Assembly: GCA_903632075.3 (NCBI GenBank)
Contig: CAHIKZ030002090.1
Coordinates: forward strand, 5,239,001-5,303,000
Direction: 5' to 3'
DNA length: 64,000 nt
From: Acanthosepion pharaonis
Taxonomy: Eukaryota > Mollusca > Cephalopoda > Sepiida > Sepiidae
The translations under genes and the position numbers were made by a program. This document shows, one piece after another, positions 11,617-21,533 of this stretch (its first letter is position 1; each line of letters opens with the position of its first letter). The notes beneath the pieces are model-generated. The model ran no database searches. It was not told where the DNA came from and saw nothing but the letters and a program-made list of their open reading frames with translations.

Positions 11617-12085
11617 TGCCCAGACCTCACGTTCCAGCCTTAATAAAGTTCAAAAGCGTTTCCGAGCCCTTGTGAGTGACGAATTATTCTCCACCCATCA
11701 ACCCCACTCCCACGGGTGGGATGTGGCAAGCCTTTCACTGCTCTACTGCTACTTCCCCGGAAAGTGCTCGGACGAACTACATTCCCTGGTCCCGCTAAGT
11801 CAAACCTTCATGGCAAGAACACGCCATGTTACTTATATAGTAGCAAGCCACCCACATTCCCTCTGTATTCCATTAGCAAGGAGTAAGTTCCACTCGAGCA
11901 GTTTCTTCCTGCCAACCACTGTCCTGTGGAACCGACTCCCAACAGGAAGTGTCCCGGATAGCTATAATCTTAACCTGTTCAAGGCTAAGGTTAGCCACTA
12001 TCTTCCACTCTTATGCACACGAATGCTCTTTAACGTACCTTGAGTGCAGCCCCCGCCCACCGGTTACTGTAAAGAGTGAACCTTA
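11617..12085 (+). mobile_element. LINE D-like 3' end with poly-A tail
   Basis: The plus strand reads NKVQKRFRALVSDELF, HGWDVASLSLLYCYFPGKCS, DELHSLVPL, then SKFHSSSFFLPTTVLWNRLP and FKAKVSHYLP. These align with the C-terminal blocks of LINE D (DVASLCLFYKYFHGNCSDEL, RMWNSLP, L-Q-K-F-K). The frame stays open for about 420 bases, longer than in the other copies, but the sequence is clearly a different subfamily. It ends with ACCTTGAGTGCAGCCCC and an A-run at 12088, the same 3' signature (CCTTGAG) found near 34905 and 44160. The 5' end is lost in the ATCT field. Confidence 0.8.
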
Positions 12086-12116
12086 CTGTAAAAAAATATT
12101 CTGTACACACATAACC

Positions 12117-12160
<44 letters not shown>

Positions 12161-12163
12161 CTA

Positions 12164-12202
<39 letters not shown>

Positions 12203-12203
12203 T
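12117..12203. repeat. (CT)n-(ATCT)n-(AT)n compound microsatellite
   Basis: Three perfect blocks in succession immediately after the LINE tail. Confidence 0.95.
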
Positions 12204-12445
12204 CCATACTTCTTATACTTAATGTCTATCACATTATTTATATCTGTCTCTTTAGATTTGTCTATTTCTTTCATATCTATCTTAATCTGTTTATATTTCT
12301 CTTGATATATATGTGTGTGTGTGCGCTCGCGCGCTCGCGCGTGTGTCTGCATGTGTCTATGTGTGTGTGTATATTTTAAATAAGCTTTCCACGGAGCAAT
12401 GACTGACCACGACTTCCAGTTTTATACGCCTTCCCGCAATCATCA

Positions 12446-12446
12446 G

Positions 12447-12537
<91 letters not shown>
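12446..12537. repeat. (ATCT)n-(GT)n compound microsatellite
   Basis: About 35 bases of ATCT followed by about 57 of GT. Confidence 0.95.
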
Positions 12538-12540
<3 letters not shown>

Positions 12541-12634
12541 CAGTTTGATCATGTTTCTCCCCACTCTTCATAGCCCGTCCATATCTGTTTATATACATAT
12601 TTATATGATGCCGAGTATTTATAACGTTCACTTT

Positions 12635-12780
12635 ACAAGGTACCTGAAAACCCTACCACGTGTTGACCAATGCTTTGTAAGTGAACATCGGTAGACGGGA
12701 CTGTTTGAAAGAAACCGATGGTTATGCTTGAACAAAATCACAAGTTATCGTGATCGAAAGTTTGAGCAAGCCGCCTTTGC
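12635..12780 (+). repeat. interspersed repeat, family shared with 57930-58140
   Basis: The stretch AGGTACCTGAAAACCCTACCACG ... CATCGTGATCGAAAGTTTGAG is paralleled at 57995-58100 by a related text (GTGCCTGAAAACTATACCA and GTGACCGAGAGTTTGAG). The order of blocks is the same, so both are copies of one unidentified family. Confidence 0.55.
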
Positions 12781-14106
12781 CAACTGGTCCATCGGAAAAC
12801 AACTGGACGGCCCTTTATATCTATAAAACATAAGATGTTTGTGCGTGAGTCTTCCTGTGTGTTTGTCTTTCTTTGTCAGTATCTGTCTATGTGTGTGTAT
12901 GCTATTTATGCACGACAACATTTCTCGCCTGATTTCGATGAAATTATACACACATGTTGCAAATTTATAATAATAAGTTATAACCACCTTTTTAATCTCC
13001 AGCACCTACCTCTAGTAGAAAAATCGATAAAACTGAGATGGGTACGCCTTTTTGCAAAAACCAAGACAAAGTTACACGCGAACAAAAATTTTATTGGATG
13101 AGCTGATGTTCTTTGCACTTAATGTAAAACATCGCTCATGTTACGAGGTTTAAGTAGAGTGCTTGACAGTTTGTTTTTTGGAGGTTTTTTTTGTGACACT
13201 AGCTTCATACGAAAAATTGTAAAAACTGTTGAAAAAATCGGGTTTTTCGTACTATCTATTATAAAAACTTGAATAACTTCCTCATTTTTTATCCAATTTT
13301 CTTCAAACATCTCGCAAAACATTTGCCATCATGCAAGACATAAGTGTGATTTCAGTCCTGTTCCACGTAAAACTGTTAAAAGGCCCGTTTTTCGGCCATA
13401 CCTCCCTAGTTTTTCATCCGATATTTTCCAAATTTGCCATGTTTAAATTACATATGACACACAAATTGTTTTGCGTGAATATTTTGTCTAGATTATTTCA
13501 GTTAAGTGGATGAAATCATCGACAAACTAGGTCCAAAATTGCCTATTGCCATTTAGCCAATAGTTTCTTCATATGATTCCATCCTAAATTGGCATTCGAA
13601 CAACCTTTGATGGAAAGATTGTTTGAGAAGGTTTATTGAAGTATTAAAAGGGAAAAATTCCCGAAGAACCTCATATTAACCCCTGCTTTACAGTAAACGT
13701 GCGAAGAAGGAGAGGGTCTATATGAGTTTGCACTTGCAGTTGAATCAAGTTCTGACGCTTCATTCCTGCTTTTGTTTGATTATTAGATTTGTGAACAATA
13801 CCATACTATCTGAAAGTTATTACGGCCATTGGAAATTTATTAAATATTTAAAACATTGAAACAATTTAACTCCGAGCAACGACCACACAAGAAGGTTTTA
13901 TCGATGAAATTCCTTTATTAAGAACAATCAAACACTTGCGAAGGACATACCGTAAAAAAGATGAGAGGGAGTAGCTTAGTAAACCAACGGTCGAGGCATG
14001 AAAGCTGGGACGCAAGCAGACATTTCTAGACAGGGGGTGCGGGTATACAGGGCTGTGCAATATACAATTGCAGCCATGTACACTCGGGCAACGCCAGGTA
14101 CTCCGG

Positions 14107-14115
<9 letters not shown>
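12781..14115. other. unassigned spacer with invertebrate-repeat flavour
   Basis: No gene. Blocks such as GATTTCGATGAAATTATACACA (12931) and TTTTTCATCCGATATTTTCC (13411) resemble text in the insertion at 42805-43355 (CATCAAAATCGGATGAAAAC). This suggests an old dispersed repeat. Confidence 0.35.

Positions 14116-14172
<57 letters not shown>
14108..14172. repeat. (AT)n-(AG)n compound microsatellite
   Basis: About 36 bases of AT followed by about 27 of AG. Confidence 0.95.
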
Positions 14173-14179
<7 letters not shown>

Positions 14180-14531
14180 AAGATTCGACCAACTTCCTTT
14201 CTGTAGCCGCTGTATATGTGTATCGATCTTTAACTATCTATATGTTTTTTTCTATCTTGGAATGGTTAAGCTGATTGTAAATTTCTGGTACTAATTTTGA
14301 AATTAAGGAACCATCACTAGAATGCCGTAATCTGTGTTCATTGACAACCACGTTAATGGTTGTGTTGATTTCTACTAACAATAAAAAGGTATTTGTGGGT
14401 TAAGTAGGGTTGCTGAAAGGTTACAACAGGGATGATAAATAAGATTAATTCTTCGTTTATTTAAAAGAACCAATCCTAAAGAAGAAATATTAATCCGAAA
14501 TAAATATTTTTCTTCACATTCCAAAAGACAT

Positions 14532-14590
14532 CAACTTTGAATATTATTATGAAATGGACAATTACTTTGAATATTATTATGAAATGGACA
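14532..14590 (+). repeat. tandem duplication of about 29 bp
   Basis: ACTTTGAATATTATTATGAA plus ATGGACA occurs twice in direct succession (14533 and 14563). The second unit forms the outer end of the inverted-repeat element that follows. Confidence 0.85.
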
Positions 14591-14778
14591 AAGTCCGACA
14601 ATTATTTTTTAAGACATTTTTATGTTTATACGTTCTTTTTTATCGCTACAAATATTTAAGTAAATGCTCTGTTTATAATAAACAGTATTAACGACATTTA
14701 ATACATTCTATAAAAAAAGAACGTATAAACATAAAAATGCCTTTAAAATAATTGTCGGACTTTGTCCATTTCATAATG
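14573..14778. mobile_element. short inverted-repeat element (MITE-like)
   Basis: The left arm 14573-14642 (TTATGAAATGGACAAAGTCC ... TATACGTTC) and right arm 14709-14778 (GAACGTATA ... GGACTTTGTCCATTTCATAA) are inverted with few differences. The loop holds AATATTTAAGTAAA and TTTATAATAAACAGTATTA. The same arms enclose a tRNA-like cassette in the longer relative at 21190-21500. Confidence 0.8.
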
Positions 14779-14875
14779 TTTGACGTCATTTGTTTACACT
14801 TGGATACGCATCGAGTATCGAGCAGATATGAATGTACGAGAGAATATCATGGAAAATTGTAGTTTAAAAACAGTA

Positions 14876-15040
14876 AAATCGACCTTACCGAAATGCTCCT
14901 CTGTTGCTAGATCGGTAAAACACGTTAGGTCATGTGACGGTTCCGTGTAAGATACAGGTTCGATTCCTATCGGAAGATGCATATTTTCTTTGAAAATTTC
15001 TCGGACATTCAGGTCGGTAAATGTCGTTAATACTGTAAGA
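14876..15040 (+). mobile_element. tRNA-derived cassette of an inverted-repeat family
   Basis: CTCCTCTGTTGCTAGATCGG through ATACAGGTTCGATTCC is tRNA-like. The T arm has the canonical B box GGTTCGATTCC flanked by A-C-A and the complementary T-A-T. It is followed by TTTCTCGGACATTCAGGTCG. The homologous block at 21285-21440 sits inside the inverted arms; here it lies just outside them, so this copy has been rearranged. It is not a functional tRNA gene: the acceptor stem does not close. Confidence 0.65.
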
Positions 15041-15084
15041 TGAATTGTGTTTGAACGAGTTAGTTGCTTTAAATCTTACACTAA

Positions 15085-15375
15085 TTATCAACGTTTCGTT
15101 CAGCAAGGACATTATCATAAAAACTGAAAAAGCTAAATCGTTACTATGGCAACCGTCATGTTTAGAAACGTTGTGATTAATTGGAAATTCTTTTTAGCTT
15201 TAAACTGATAATAAAATTGAAAAAGGATATCGGCGATTAAGTCAATGAGATTTTTTTAAGAAAACATTAAATTAACCACAGCGTTTCTTCGTAGCAAATT
15301 TGCCATTGTAACGATTTCTCAGTTTTTCTGATGATGTTATTATTGAACGAAACATTGGCAACAGAACACAATTTC
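15085..15375. repeat. inverted pair of hammerhead-core-like ends
   Basis: 15085-15150 (CAACGTTTCGTTCAGC ... AAATCGTTAC) is the diverged reverse complement of 15300-15372. On the plus strand the right copy reads CTGATGA, then TGTTATTATTGAAC, then GAAAC. That is the conserved core order of a hammerhead ribozyme, with a possible 3-bp GUU/AAC stem II. Stem I is not convincing. Confidence 0.5.
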
Positions 15376-15424
15376 ATTTATTCCCTCTTATATACTTTGT
15401 TGCCATGTTTTATATCATTCATTC

Positions 15425-15690
15425 TATCACGGATGTATGGTGTGGTGCAATATAACAAAGGTAATGGATAATGGCTCGAAATGAGAAATCGGTGGAACGA
15501 TTTCGCATTACAGTCGGGTTCATGACATTCACCTACACGCGAATATCCTGACAAATGGTATTATTCCATTTCTTCTCTTCTTCTGAATAGCAGGAGCTGA
15601 CTGGGTCCTATAGCCTTGGCTGGAAACCAGTCTATCGCTGGTAAATATTCTGCCTAGTTAATCATGAATCGAAAGAGACATGATCGCCCA
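15425..15690 (+). mobile_element. tRNA-type SINE (second tail family)
   Basis: GGTAATGGATAATGGCTCG and CAGTCGGGTTCATGACATTC form the degenerate tRNA-like head. It continues with AATAGCAGGAGCTGACTGGG and TCCTATAGCCTTGGCTGG. The same succession occurs in reverse at 23740-24006, which defines the family. Confidence 0.65.
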
Positions 15691-15720
15691 TCACGTATGC
15701 CAACTGACTAAATATTCTAT

Positions 15721-15743
15721 CACACACACACACACACACACAC

Positions 15744-15787
<44 letters not shown>

Positions 15788-15878
15788 GTGGGGGTATGTG
15801 TGTGTGTGTGTATATAGATATATATACATATATATATGTGTGTGGGTTTAGTATATATATATATATATATATATATAT
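15721..15878. repeat. (CA)n-(GATA)n-(GT)n-(AT)n compound microsatellite
   Basis: Four motifs in succession, ending exactly at the TA that flanks the next element. Confidence 0.95.
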
Positions 15879-15879
15879 A

Positions 15880-16658
15880 CCGGGTGTAACAGCAAAATTG
15901 TTCAAATTTTATGACGCTATTGAACTCTACTTTGAGCAATTAGAATGCATAATTACTCTCCAAGCTTGATAGAAGCATCGTGATGACATCGATCATAAAC
16001 GAAAATTACATGTTCATCATTAATTAATCATATCTAAGGATCGGGAGCTCATAAGTCATTGAAAGAAAGTTCAAATATAAATTTCCAATCATTTTCCAAT
16101 TTATTGAAGATGATCTTCGCCATCTCTAACCTTCTAACTTTCTGTCCTGGAGTAACAAGTTTCACGCACGATTTCATTTTCAAGTCTTTTTTCACCACTC
16201 TTTGGACTGTCAAAGTGAAACTCCTCTCTCACGTGACAAACGTCTTATAGATTGAGTTGGATCTTTTAGAATGGATCTCTTTAGCATTAAGTTGAAACGA
16301 TGATCCTTCTTCTTGTTGTGACCTCCTGTTCCCACTTATTTTAAACTTATTCACCGTTCTCTTGATGGTTCTTGATTTAGAGTATGAATGTTGGTACTAC
16401 AGCTGAATGCCTGAATGATTTTTTCCTCTCACCATTGCTCAGTTGAGAAGATAGTGAGGGCTGACACAAAACGATTTTAATCTGTTCACTTTCTAGCTGT
16501 ATAGCTCAAATGGTGTCAAGATGGCTAAACGTCTTATCTGAAAACCTGGAAAAAAGGAACTCAATTATTTTAGTGTTTTTTTTAGATATTAAACATTTTG
16601 TGGTGGGATAGACAATTCTGCTGTAACACGATTTGATCAATTTTGCTGTTACACCCAG
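15880..16658 (-). mobile_element. internally deleted Tc1/mariner element, TIRs and TA duplication visible
   Basis: The left end CCGGGTGTAACAGCAAAATT (from 15880) and right end (complement CTGGGTGTAACAGCAAAATT, ending 16658) are terminal inverted repeats of about 28 bases with two mismatches. Both are flanked by TA, the target duplication of this superfamily. The minus strand at 16060-16370 encodes the N-terminal DNA-binding part of a transposase: RTIKRTVNKF-like text, RSNSIYKTFVT, LTVQRVVKKDLKMKSCVKLV and GQKVRRLEMAKIIFNK, which fits the helix-turn-helix and V-K-K-D-L pattern. The catalytic domain is missing, so at 779 bp this is a non-autonomous deletion derivative. Confidence 0.85.
16060..16370 (-). 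pseudogene. Tc1/mariner transposase, N-terminal HTH fragment
   Basis: Reading leftwards, the order is a basic NRRSQQEEGSSF stretch, RSNSIYKTFVT followed by a stop, then the second helix-turn-helix region TVQRVVKKDLKMKSCVKLVT and QKVRRLEMAKIIFNKL. The pattern matches the linker that precedes the first catalytic Asp in Tc1/mariner proteins. Nothing of the DDE core follows before the TIR. It is broken by at least one stop and lies within the 15880-16658 element. Confidence 0.7.
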
Positions 16659-16659
16659 T

Positions 16660-17463
16660 ATATAATTAAAGAGTAAAATTTATTAGTTTAATATATGTAA
16701 TATTCTCTCGTGTATGCAATGTTTTTAAGTAAAAGTGTTGAAAATATGAATAATGCAAATCAAGTATTTAACAAAACACTCTTTGACACAAACGTACAGA
16801 TTATTTAAAATGCAGTTATTTGGATAAATGCCAATAACATTCCTATAATAATGAGAAACGTAAAGACTACAAAGAACAGATTGTTGTGGAGATCTAAGAT
16901 CGTCTGTGCTCTGAGGGACACGGTAAATAGAAGATTGCTTAAATCACTCAAATTATGACAAAAATTATTATAAACAGACCTAAAAACTCCTATTGTCATT
17001 TCTAAACTTTGTGCTTTTTTAGTGTTGTTGCTTTTTGGATCAATTGTTTAAAGAAATCTGTTCCTATGCAGCAACTTTAGAAAAAAAATTATTTTAAATA
17101 TGGTATTACATAGCAAATGTAGATTCTGGGGAAAGCGTTTTGGCGAATCTGACTCTTCTAAGTAATGAGAGGACGTGGCCGATTGAATTCATATTCATCG
17201 CGAGGAAATAGCAGTCAAGAAGGCAGAATTTTTAACAACAATGTCTTTTGTTTAATATTTTAGGTGCGTTATGTAAATTAATTACGCAAACTACCGTTTT
17301 TATTTCAGTGTTAGTTCTCGTCAATGTAAAATATTTTTGGTTTTATGGTTAAAAAATATTTACAAATCTATACAATGCTACATCTGTAATTTTTTAGTAT
17401 ACCAAAATTGTAACTAATATACACATCACAAGTACATATAAACGAACAATAAGTACACTCTCT

Positions 17464-17498
<35 letters not shown>

Positions 17499-18295
17499 CT
17501 GGCCATGGCATTTGTCCGCTTATACAGAAAAAGAAACAAGTATAAGAGATTGATTTCTTTTGTTTTTATTTATCCGAGTATATTTTACTTATATTCTTTA
17601 TCTTTGTTGATTGTTATTTTCTAAAATGATAATATACTTTGCTTCTAACAAGTATGTATATTTACTCTTCATTTTAAAAATTCACTATTTTTTACGCAGA
17701 ATTTTAATGAACCTCATCGATTTAATATCATCAATAACATTTTTTTTTCAAATACGCAAGACTTCAACACCGCCGGTGACAGAGCAATTAGTGTCCCATT
17801 GATTTTTATATCCACATCAATTGCATGTCTCTACCGGTCATTTTTCTAACCTGTAGAATGCGACGAATGTCCTGTTTAATATATCTGTATAAATTTAAGA
17901 TTTTTCTTTCTTTTTAATTTACATCGGCCTTCATTTTCATCAGTAATCATTTATATTGATTAAGTTATCTAGGAAAAACAAACCCAAACACTACGATATA
18001 AATAATGTATCTCCAAAGAATATAAAAATAATAAAAGTAACGACAAGTGGAAAACATTTATGTCTACATTTATCGAATTTATTATTATTATTATTGTCGT
18101 CGTCGTCGTCGTCTTTGATTTCTGTTGTATACAAATTTCCTACCGGGTACCAACCAGAGACATACGTTCAAAAATGGCTTCATGTCATTTTCGACTGATC
18201 ATTTTGGTAAAAAAAAAACTGAGACATATTTTACATAGATAAAGCTCTTTGTACTGTGTGAGCTGTACTTGTGATTACAATATTTTGTATTTCTA
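16660..18295. other. unassigned AT-rich spacer
   Basis: About 1.6 kb with one (CT)n(GT)n microsatellite at 17457-17497 and short ATT/GTC triplet runs at 18084-18113. No coding or repeat-family signature recognised. Confidence 0.35.
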
Positions 18296-18299
18296 TAAA

Positions 18300-19285
18300 T
18301 CATGGACTACCAGGTATCCTTTGAATGTCTATCGGAATATTTCCAATCAATCCATGGGCTCCAACTACAGCTGGGATTGTTGATGTCCTCATCTGGTACA
18401 TCTTTGAGATTTCCATTTCAAGATCCTTGTATTTTGATAGTTTGGGGAAGATCTTCAGAGACACATTACAATCTGTAGGGACTGCCATATCAATAAGAAT
18501 GTACATTCCGTTTTTATGGTCTTTTATCGTGATGTCTGGGTGATTATCTTTGTTTGTTTTGTCTGTGTGTATTGTAAAGTCCTATAAAAGTGTTATAGGT
18601 CCTATCGTCTGGGTAATGTTCGTACCAGTTTCTTGCAATCTCCTTTACGTAAATGCTTTATATTTTCCAGTGCAGATATTAGCCCACTCTATCATACCGA
18701 TTTTTATATTCAGTGGGTGCTAACACTGTGCAACCTGATACAAGATGGTCAATTGTTTCTGGATATTTATCACAGAATCTGCATATCGAGTTTACCCAAT
18801 GTTTCAGTATGTGTGCTTGGTAATTTCTATTTAGCAAGCATTGGTCCTGTGTAACAAGAAGAAAACATTAGGTTTCAGGTTTTAAGCCTGCGCCACGTAA
18901 CCACTGCTGGGTAAGGGATTTGTCTACGTCAGCTTCTTTGGGTATAAAATTGACTATGGCGTTATCTTGCCTTCCTTTCAGCATTTGGTACATTGCTTTT
19001 GCTTTCTTTTTTTAGATCCTTTGCCTTTTCAGTAGATGTATTATGATATTATATCTTCTTGAAATTCCCTTTTGAGTTTGATGGCTTCCCCTATTACTGA
19101 ATGGAGTTTCTTATTTCTTTCATCTTTGACACAGATAATCCAGTCTTCTGTGGATTTTAAGTATCTTTGAAGACCGATTGTTTTAATTTTGTAAGACAGT
19201 CCTAGGTGAACTAATCCTCTGCCGCTTTCGGATCTGGACATCTGCAGACGATCAACACCGGCCTTAAGATGACGCATACAGTGGC
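18300..19285 (-). mobile_element. LINE family B, C-terminal part with PD...D nuclease-like motif
   Basis: On the minus strand, reading leftwards: a connector (LKAGVDRLQMSRSESGRGLV, HLGLSYKIKTIGL, LKSTEDWIICV) at 19050-19275; a region with NYQAHILKHWVN and CRFCDKYPETIDHLVSGCTV at 18690-18830, with Cys/His spacing suggesting a zinc knuckle; then KDNHPDITIKDHKNGMYILI, DMAVPTDCN and LSKYKDLEMEISKMYQM at 18370-18540. The HPDI ... LIDMAVP arrangement resembles the PD-(D/E)XK layout of restriction-like endonucleases in some LINE clades. The copy ends with RIPGSP near 18303. Stops and frame changes make it inactive. The same C-x-x-C-DKYPET block reappears fused to LINE A at 62690. Confidence 0.7.
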
Positions 19286-19590
19286 ACGTGATAAGCTTTC
19301 TCGTTTATTATAATTATCATTATTATTATTATCTTTTTTGTTATGGTAGAGTTTATATGCTTTTTTTTCTTTTTTTGCATTCGTGTATGGAATAATAAGG
19401 ATATTAGAAGTTTTTAAAAGTGTTTTTTTTAATATATATTTATTCTTCATGTAAATATAAAATAAATATATCACCTACCAACTCTTTAACATGTCCTCTT
19501 CTAAATAATATATCCAGTCTTCATATCAATTAATTGAAACTACATGCCAAACTACTATTGATATGATCAGAACAAAAATCAATCATATAT

Positions 19591-19830
19591 AAAATTAATC
19601 GGTAACAGCTGCCCCCCACATTATATTGATGAAACTTGCAGAAATTTTAAGACACCTATTTATGAACATAAGAAAAATCTTCTACATTATAATTTATTCA
19701 ATGCGTTACGTATACACAGAAATAAGTTCAATCATGATTCCGAATTAGAAAATGCTGTCCTTTTTGAAAGAGAAAATAATCTACTAAGACGAAAAGTTTT
19801 CGAAAGTGCGTTAAATGTTCTAGCCTGAAC
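19591..19830 (+). pseudogene. Penelope-like element GIY-YIG C-terminal fragment
   Basis: The plus strand reads SCPPHYIDETCRNFKTPIYE, HKKNLLHYN, then FNHDSELENAVLFERENNLL and RRKVFESAL before a stop. The Y-I-(G/D)-E-T block followed by R-x-x-x-H-(K) matches the GIY-YIG nuclease that closes Penelope-like proteins; the usual G of YIG is Asp here. About 78 codons remain open. No RT is found immediately upstream. Confidence 0.6.
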
Positions 19831-20164
19831 ATAAATAGCGTCTAGGATTTTTTCAAATCCTTCTTTTCATAAGTGAAACACTACTTTCTCAAGTCAACAT
19901 ATCTATGTACGATAATTTTTTAATTAAAGAAAACCATTAACTCATGGCTCTAAGAAAAAATCAATATTGATAGCAACAAAATTACTTTCGTTTCACATTT
20001 CAATAACTTATGTCACTTAGCGTCTTCCATAGTCTTCCTTAACGTTGAAAGATTTTCGAATGTTTGGGGCGTTCTCTAATTCAAATTTAAACAAATAACT
20101 ATTTTTCTCAACGTTAACTTTTTTCTGTTTACGTTTAACTCGCGTTGAAAACAAAGTTAAGCAA

Positions 20165-20305
20165 TGTATAATGGGCAGTAGTTAGATGAGGTTCCGAGTA
20201 CTGTGTGCAACATCCTACAATCTTAAATACGTTACGGCTTTAAATAATCCACAAAGGGTTGATAAACCGTAAAAAATTAAATCAATCATTTTCTGTGTGT
20301 ATAAA
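20165..20305 (+). mobile_element. SINE 3' part (common tail family)
   Basis: TTTAAATAATCCACAAAGGG and TTGATAAACCGTAAAAAATT is the tail shared by most SINEs in this window. The head (TATAATGGGCAGTAGTTAG) is degenerate. Confidence 0.65.
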
Positions 20306-20407
20306 TACACGTTCCTAAATAAAGTTTACTACATTTGCCATGATAAAGTTTTGTGAAGGAACAAAAACCCCGGCATAAAAGATATTCCGCTTGTCATTTC
20401 TTTTACT

Positions 20408-20408
20408 A

Positions 20409-20458
<50 letters not shown>

Positions 20459-20515
20459 AAAAAGCCTTAAACACTAATATTTACCACTAATATTATCTAT
20501 CTATCTATCTATCTA

Positions 20516-20566
<51 letters not shown>
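20408..20566. repeat. (AT)n and (ATCT)n-(AT)n microsatellites
   Basis: AT at 20410-20455 and ATCT followed by AT at 20494-20566. Confidence 0.95.
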
Positions 20567-20567
<1 letters not shown>

Positions 20568-20574
20568 TATGTGG

Positions 20575-20720
20575 TGTGTGTGTGTTCAAATTATTTTCAG
20601 ATAGAGTGTATCTGTAAAGGAACCAAATGAACAAAAAGACGCAAGTAAAAACTATTCTCAGTCGACGCGTTTCGTCCTCTGGGGGTGGGGGCTTTATCGT
20701 GTAGATTTATTTTGTTGCAC
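20575..20720 (-). repeat. microsatellite-flanked tail with GAGGACGAAACGCG core
   Basis: The minus strand reads AGAGGACGAAACGCGTCGAC followed by TGAGAATAGTTTTTACTTGC, then a short hairpin (CAGATACACTC...ATCTG) and the GT run. Two further copies lie at 39310-39465 and 39770-39890. GGACGAAACGCG equals the stem II/GAAAC/stem III side of hammerhead ribozymes, but the CTGATGA side is degraded. Confidence 0.55.
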
Positions 20721-20929
20721 GTGTTTATAGACAAGAGTAAGGATGTCATTGGTTTATCAAATCTTTTAAATTTGATAGCGTATTACCTGCCCTGAAAATC
20801 TACTTAGATAATGCTACTATCTACTTAGATAATGCTACTCAGCGTTCTTCACTTCACCAGTAAAAACTTTAAGTTTCAGATGAACACAGCGATCTTGTCT
20901 TTGAAAATGACTAACAGTACTACTCTTGA

Positions 20930-21112
20930 AAAAAAAACAAGAACCCCCTAATGATATTACCAGCAATACATTTTTGTAAATAATTATTACCAGCAATACA
21001 TTTTTGAAGAAAAAATATTACCAGCAATATATTTTTTTTAAAAATACTACAACAATAAAAATCTTGTCAGCATTAAATAACCCATTCAGGTAGATATGCC
21101 ATAAAACAAATC
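20930..21112 (+). mobile_element. SINE tail with internal ATTACCAGCAATA tandem units
   Basis: Three units of about 30-40 bases containing ATTACCAGCAATACATTTTT precede CATTAAATAACCCATTCAGG and the tail. The same arrangement occurs in the complete copy at 50020-50464. Confidence 0.7.
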
Positions 21113-21140
21113 AATCTCTCTCTCTCTCTCTCTCTCTATA

Positions 21141-21188
<48 letters not shown>
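21113..21188. repeat. (CT)n-(AT)n microsatellite
   Basis: CT about 26 bases, then AT about 45 bases, abutting the next element. Confidence 0.95.
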
Positions 21189-21189
<1 letters not shown>

Positions 21190-21193
<4 letters not shown>

Positions 21194-21492
21194 TATGAAA
21201 TGGACAAAGTTCGACAATTATTTTAAGACATTTTTTATGTTTATACGTTCTTTTTATAGATATAAATATTTAAGTAATTAATCGACCTTGCTAACCGAAA
21301 CGATCCTCTGTGGTAAAAGCACGTCAGGCTATATGACAGTTCCGTATAGGATACAGGTTCGATTCCTGTCGGAGGACGCATATTTTCTATGAAAATTTCT
21401 CGGACATTCAGGCTGGTGAATGTCATTAATACTGTTTATTATAAACAGATCATTTACTTAAATATTTGTATCTATAAAAAGAACGTCTAAAC

Positions 21493-21500
<8 letters not shown>
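21190..21500. mobile_element. inverted-repeat element enclosing a tRNA-like cassette
   Basis: The left arm 21191-21278 (TATTATGAAATGGACAAAGT ... TATACGTTCTTTTTATAGAT) and right arm 21450-21497 (TTTACTTAAATATTTGTATC ... AGAACGTCTAAACATAA) are complementary. Between them, 21299-21382 is tRNA-like: the T arm ACAGG-TTCGATT-CCTGT is a perfect 5-bp stem with a 7-base loop. TTTCTCGGACATTCAGGCTG follows. The right arm stops at an AT microsatellite before the outer 40 bases. Confidence 0.75.

Positions 21501-21533
<33 letters not shown>

Noticed and set aside
10437..11643. Long plus-strand open frames rich in Ser, Leu, Ile and Tyr
   Set aside because: They are translations of CT and ATCT microsatellites; the periodic dipeptide or tetrapeptide pattern and lack of any domain rule out genes.
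21299..21382. Functional tRNA gene
   Set aside because: The T arm is perfect, but the D arm and anticodon arm do not fold properly and the unit lies inside a repeat; it is a tRNA-derived cassette.
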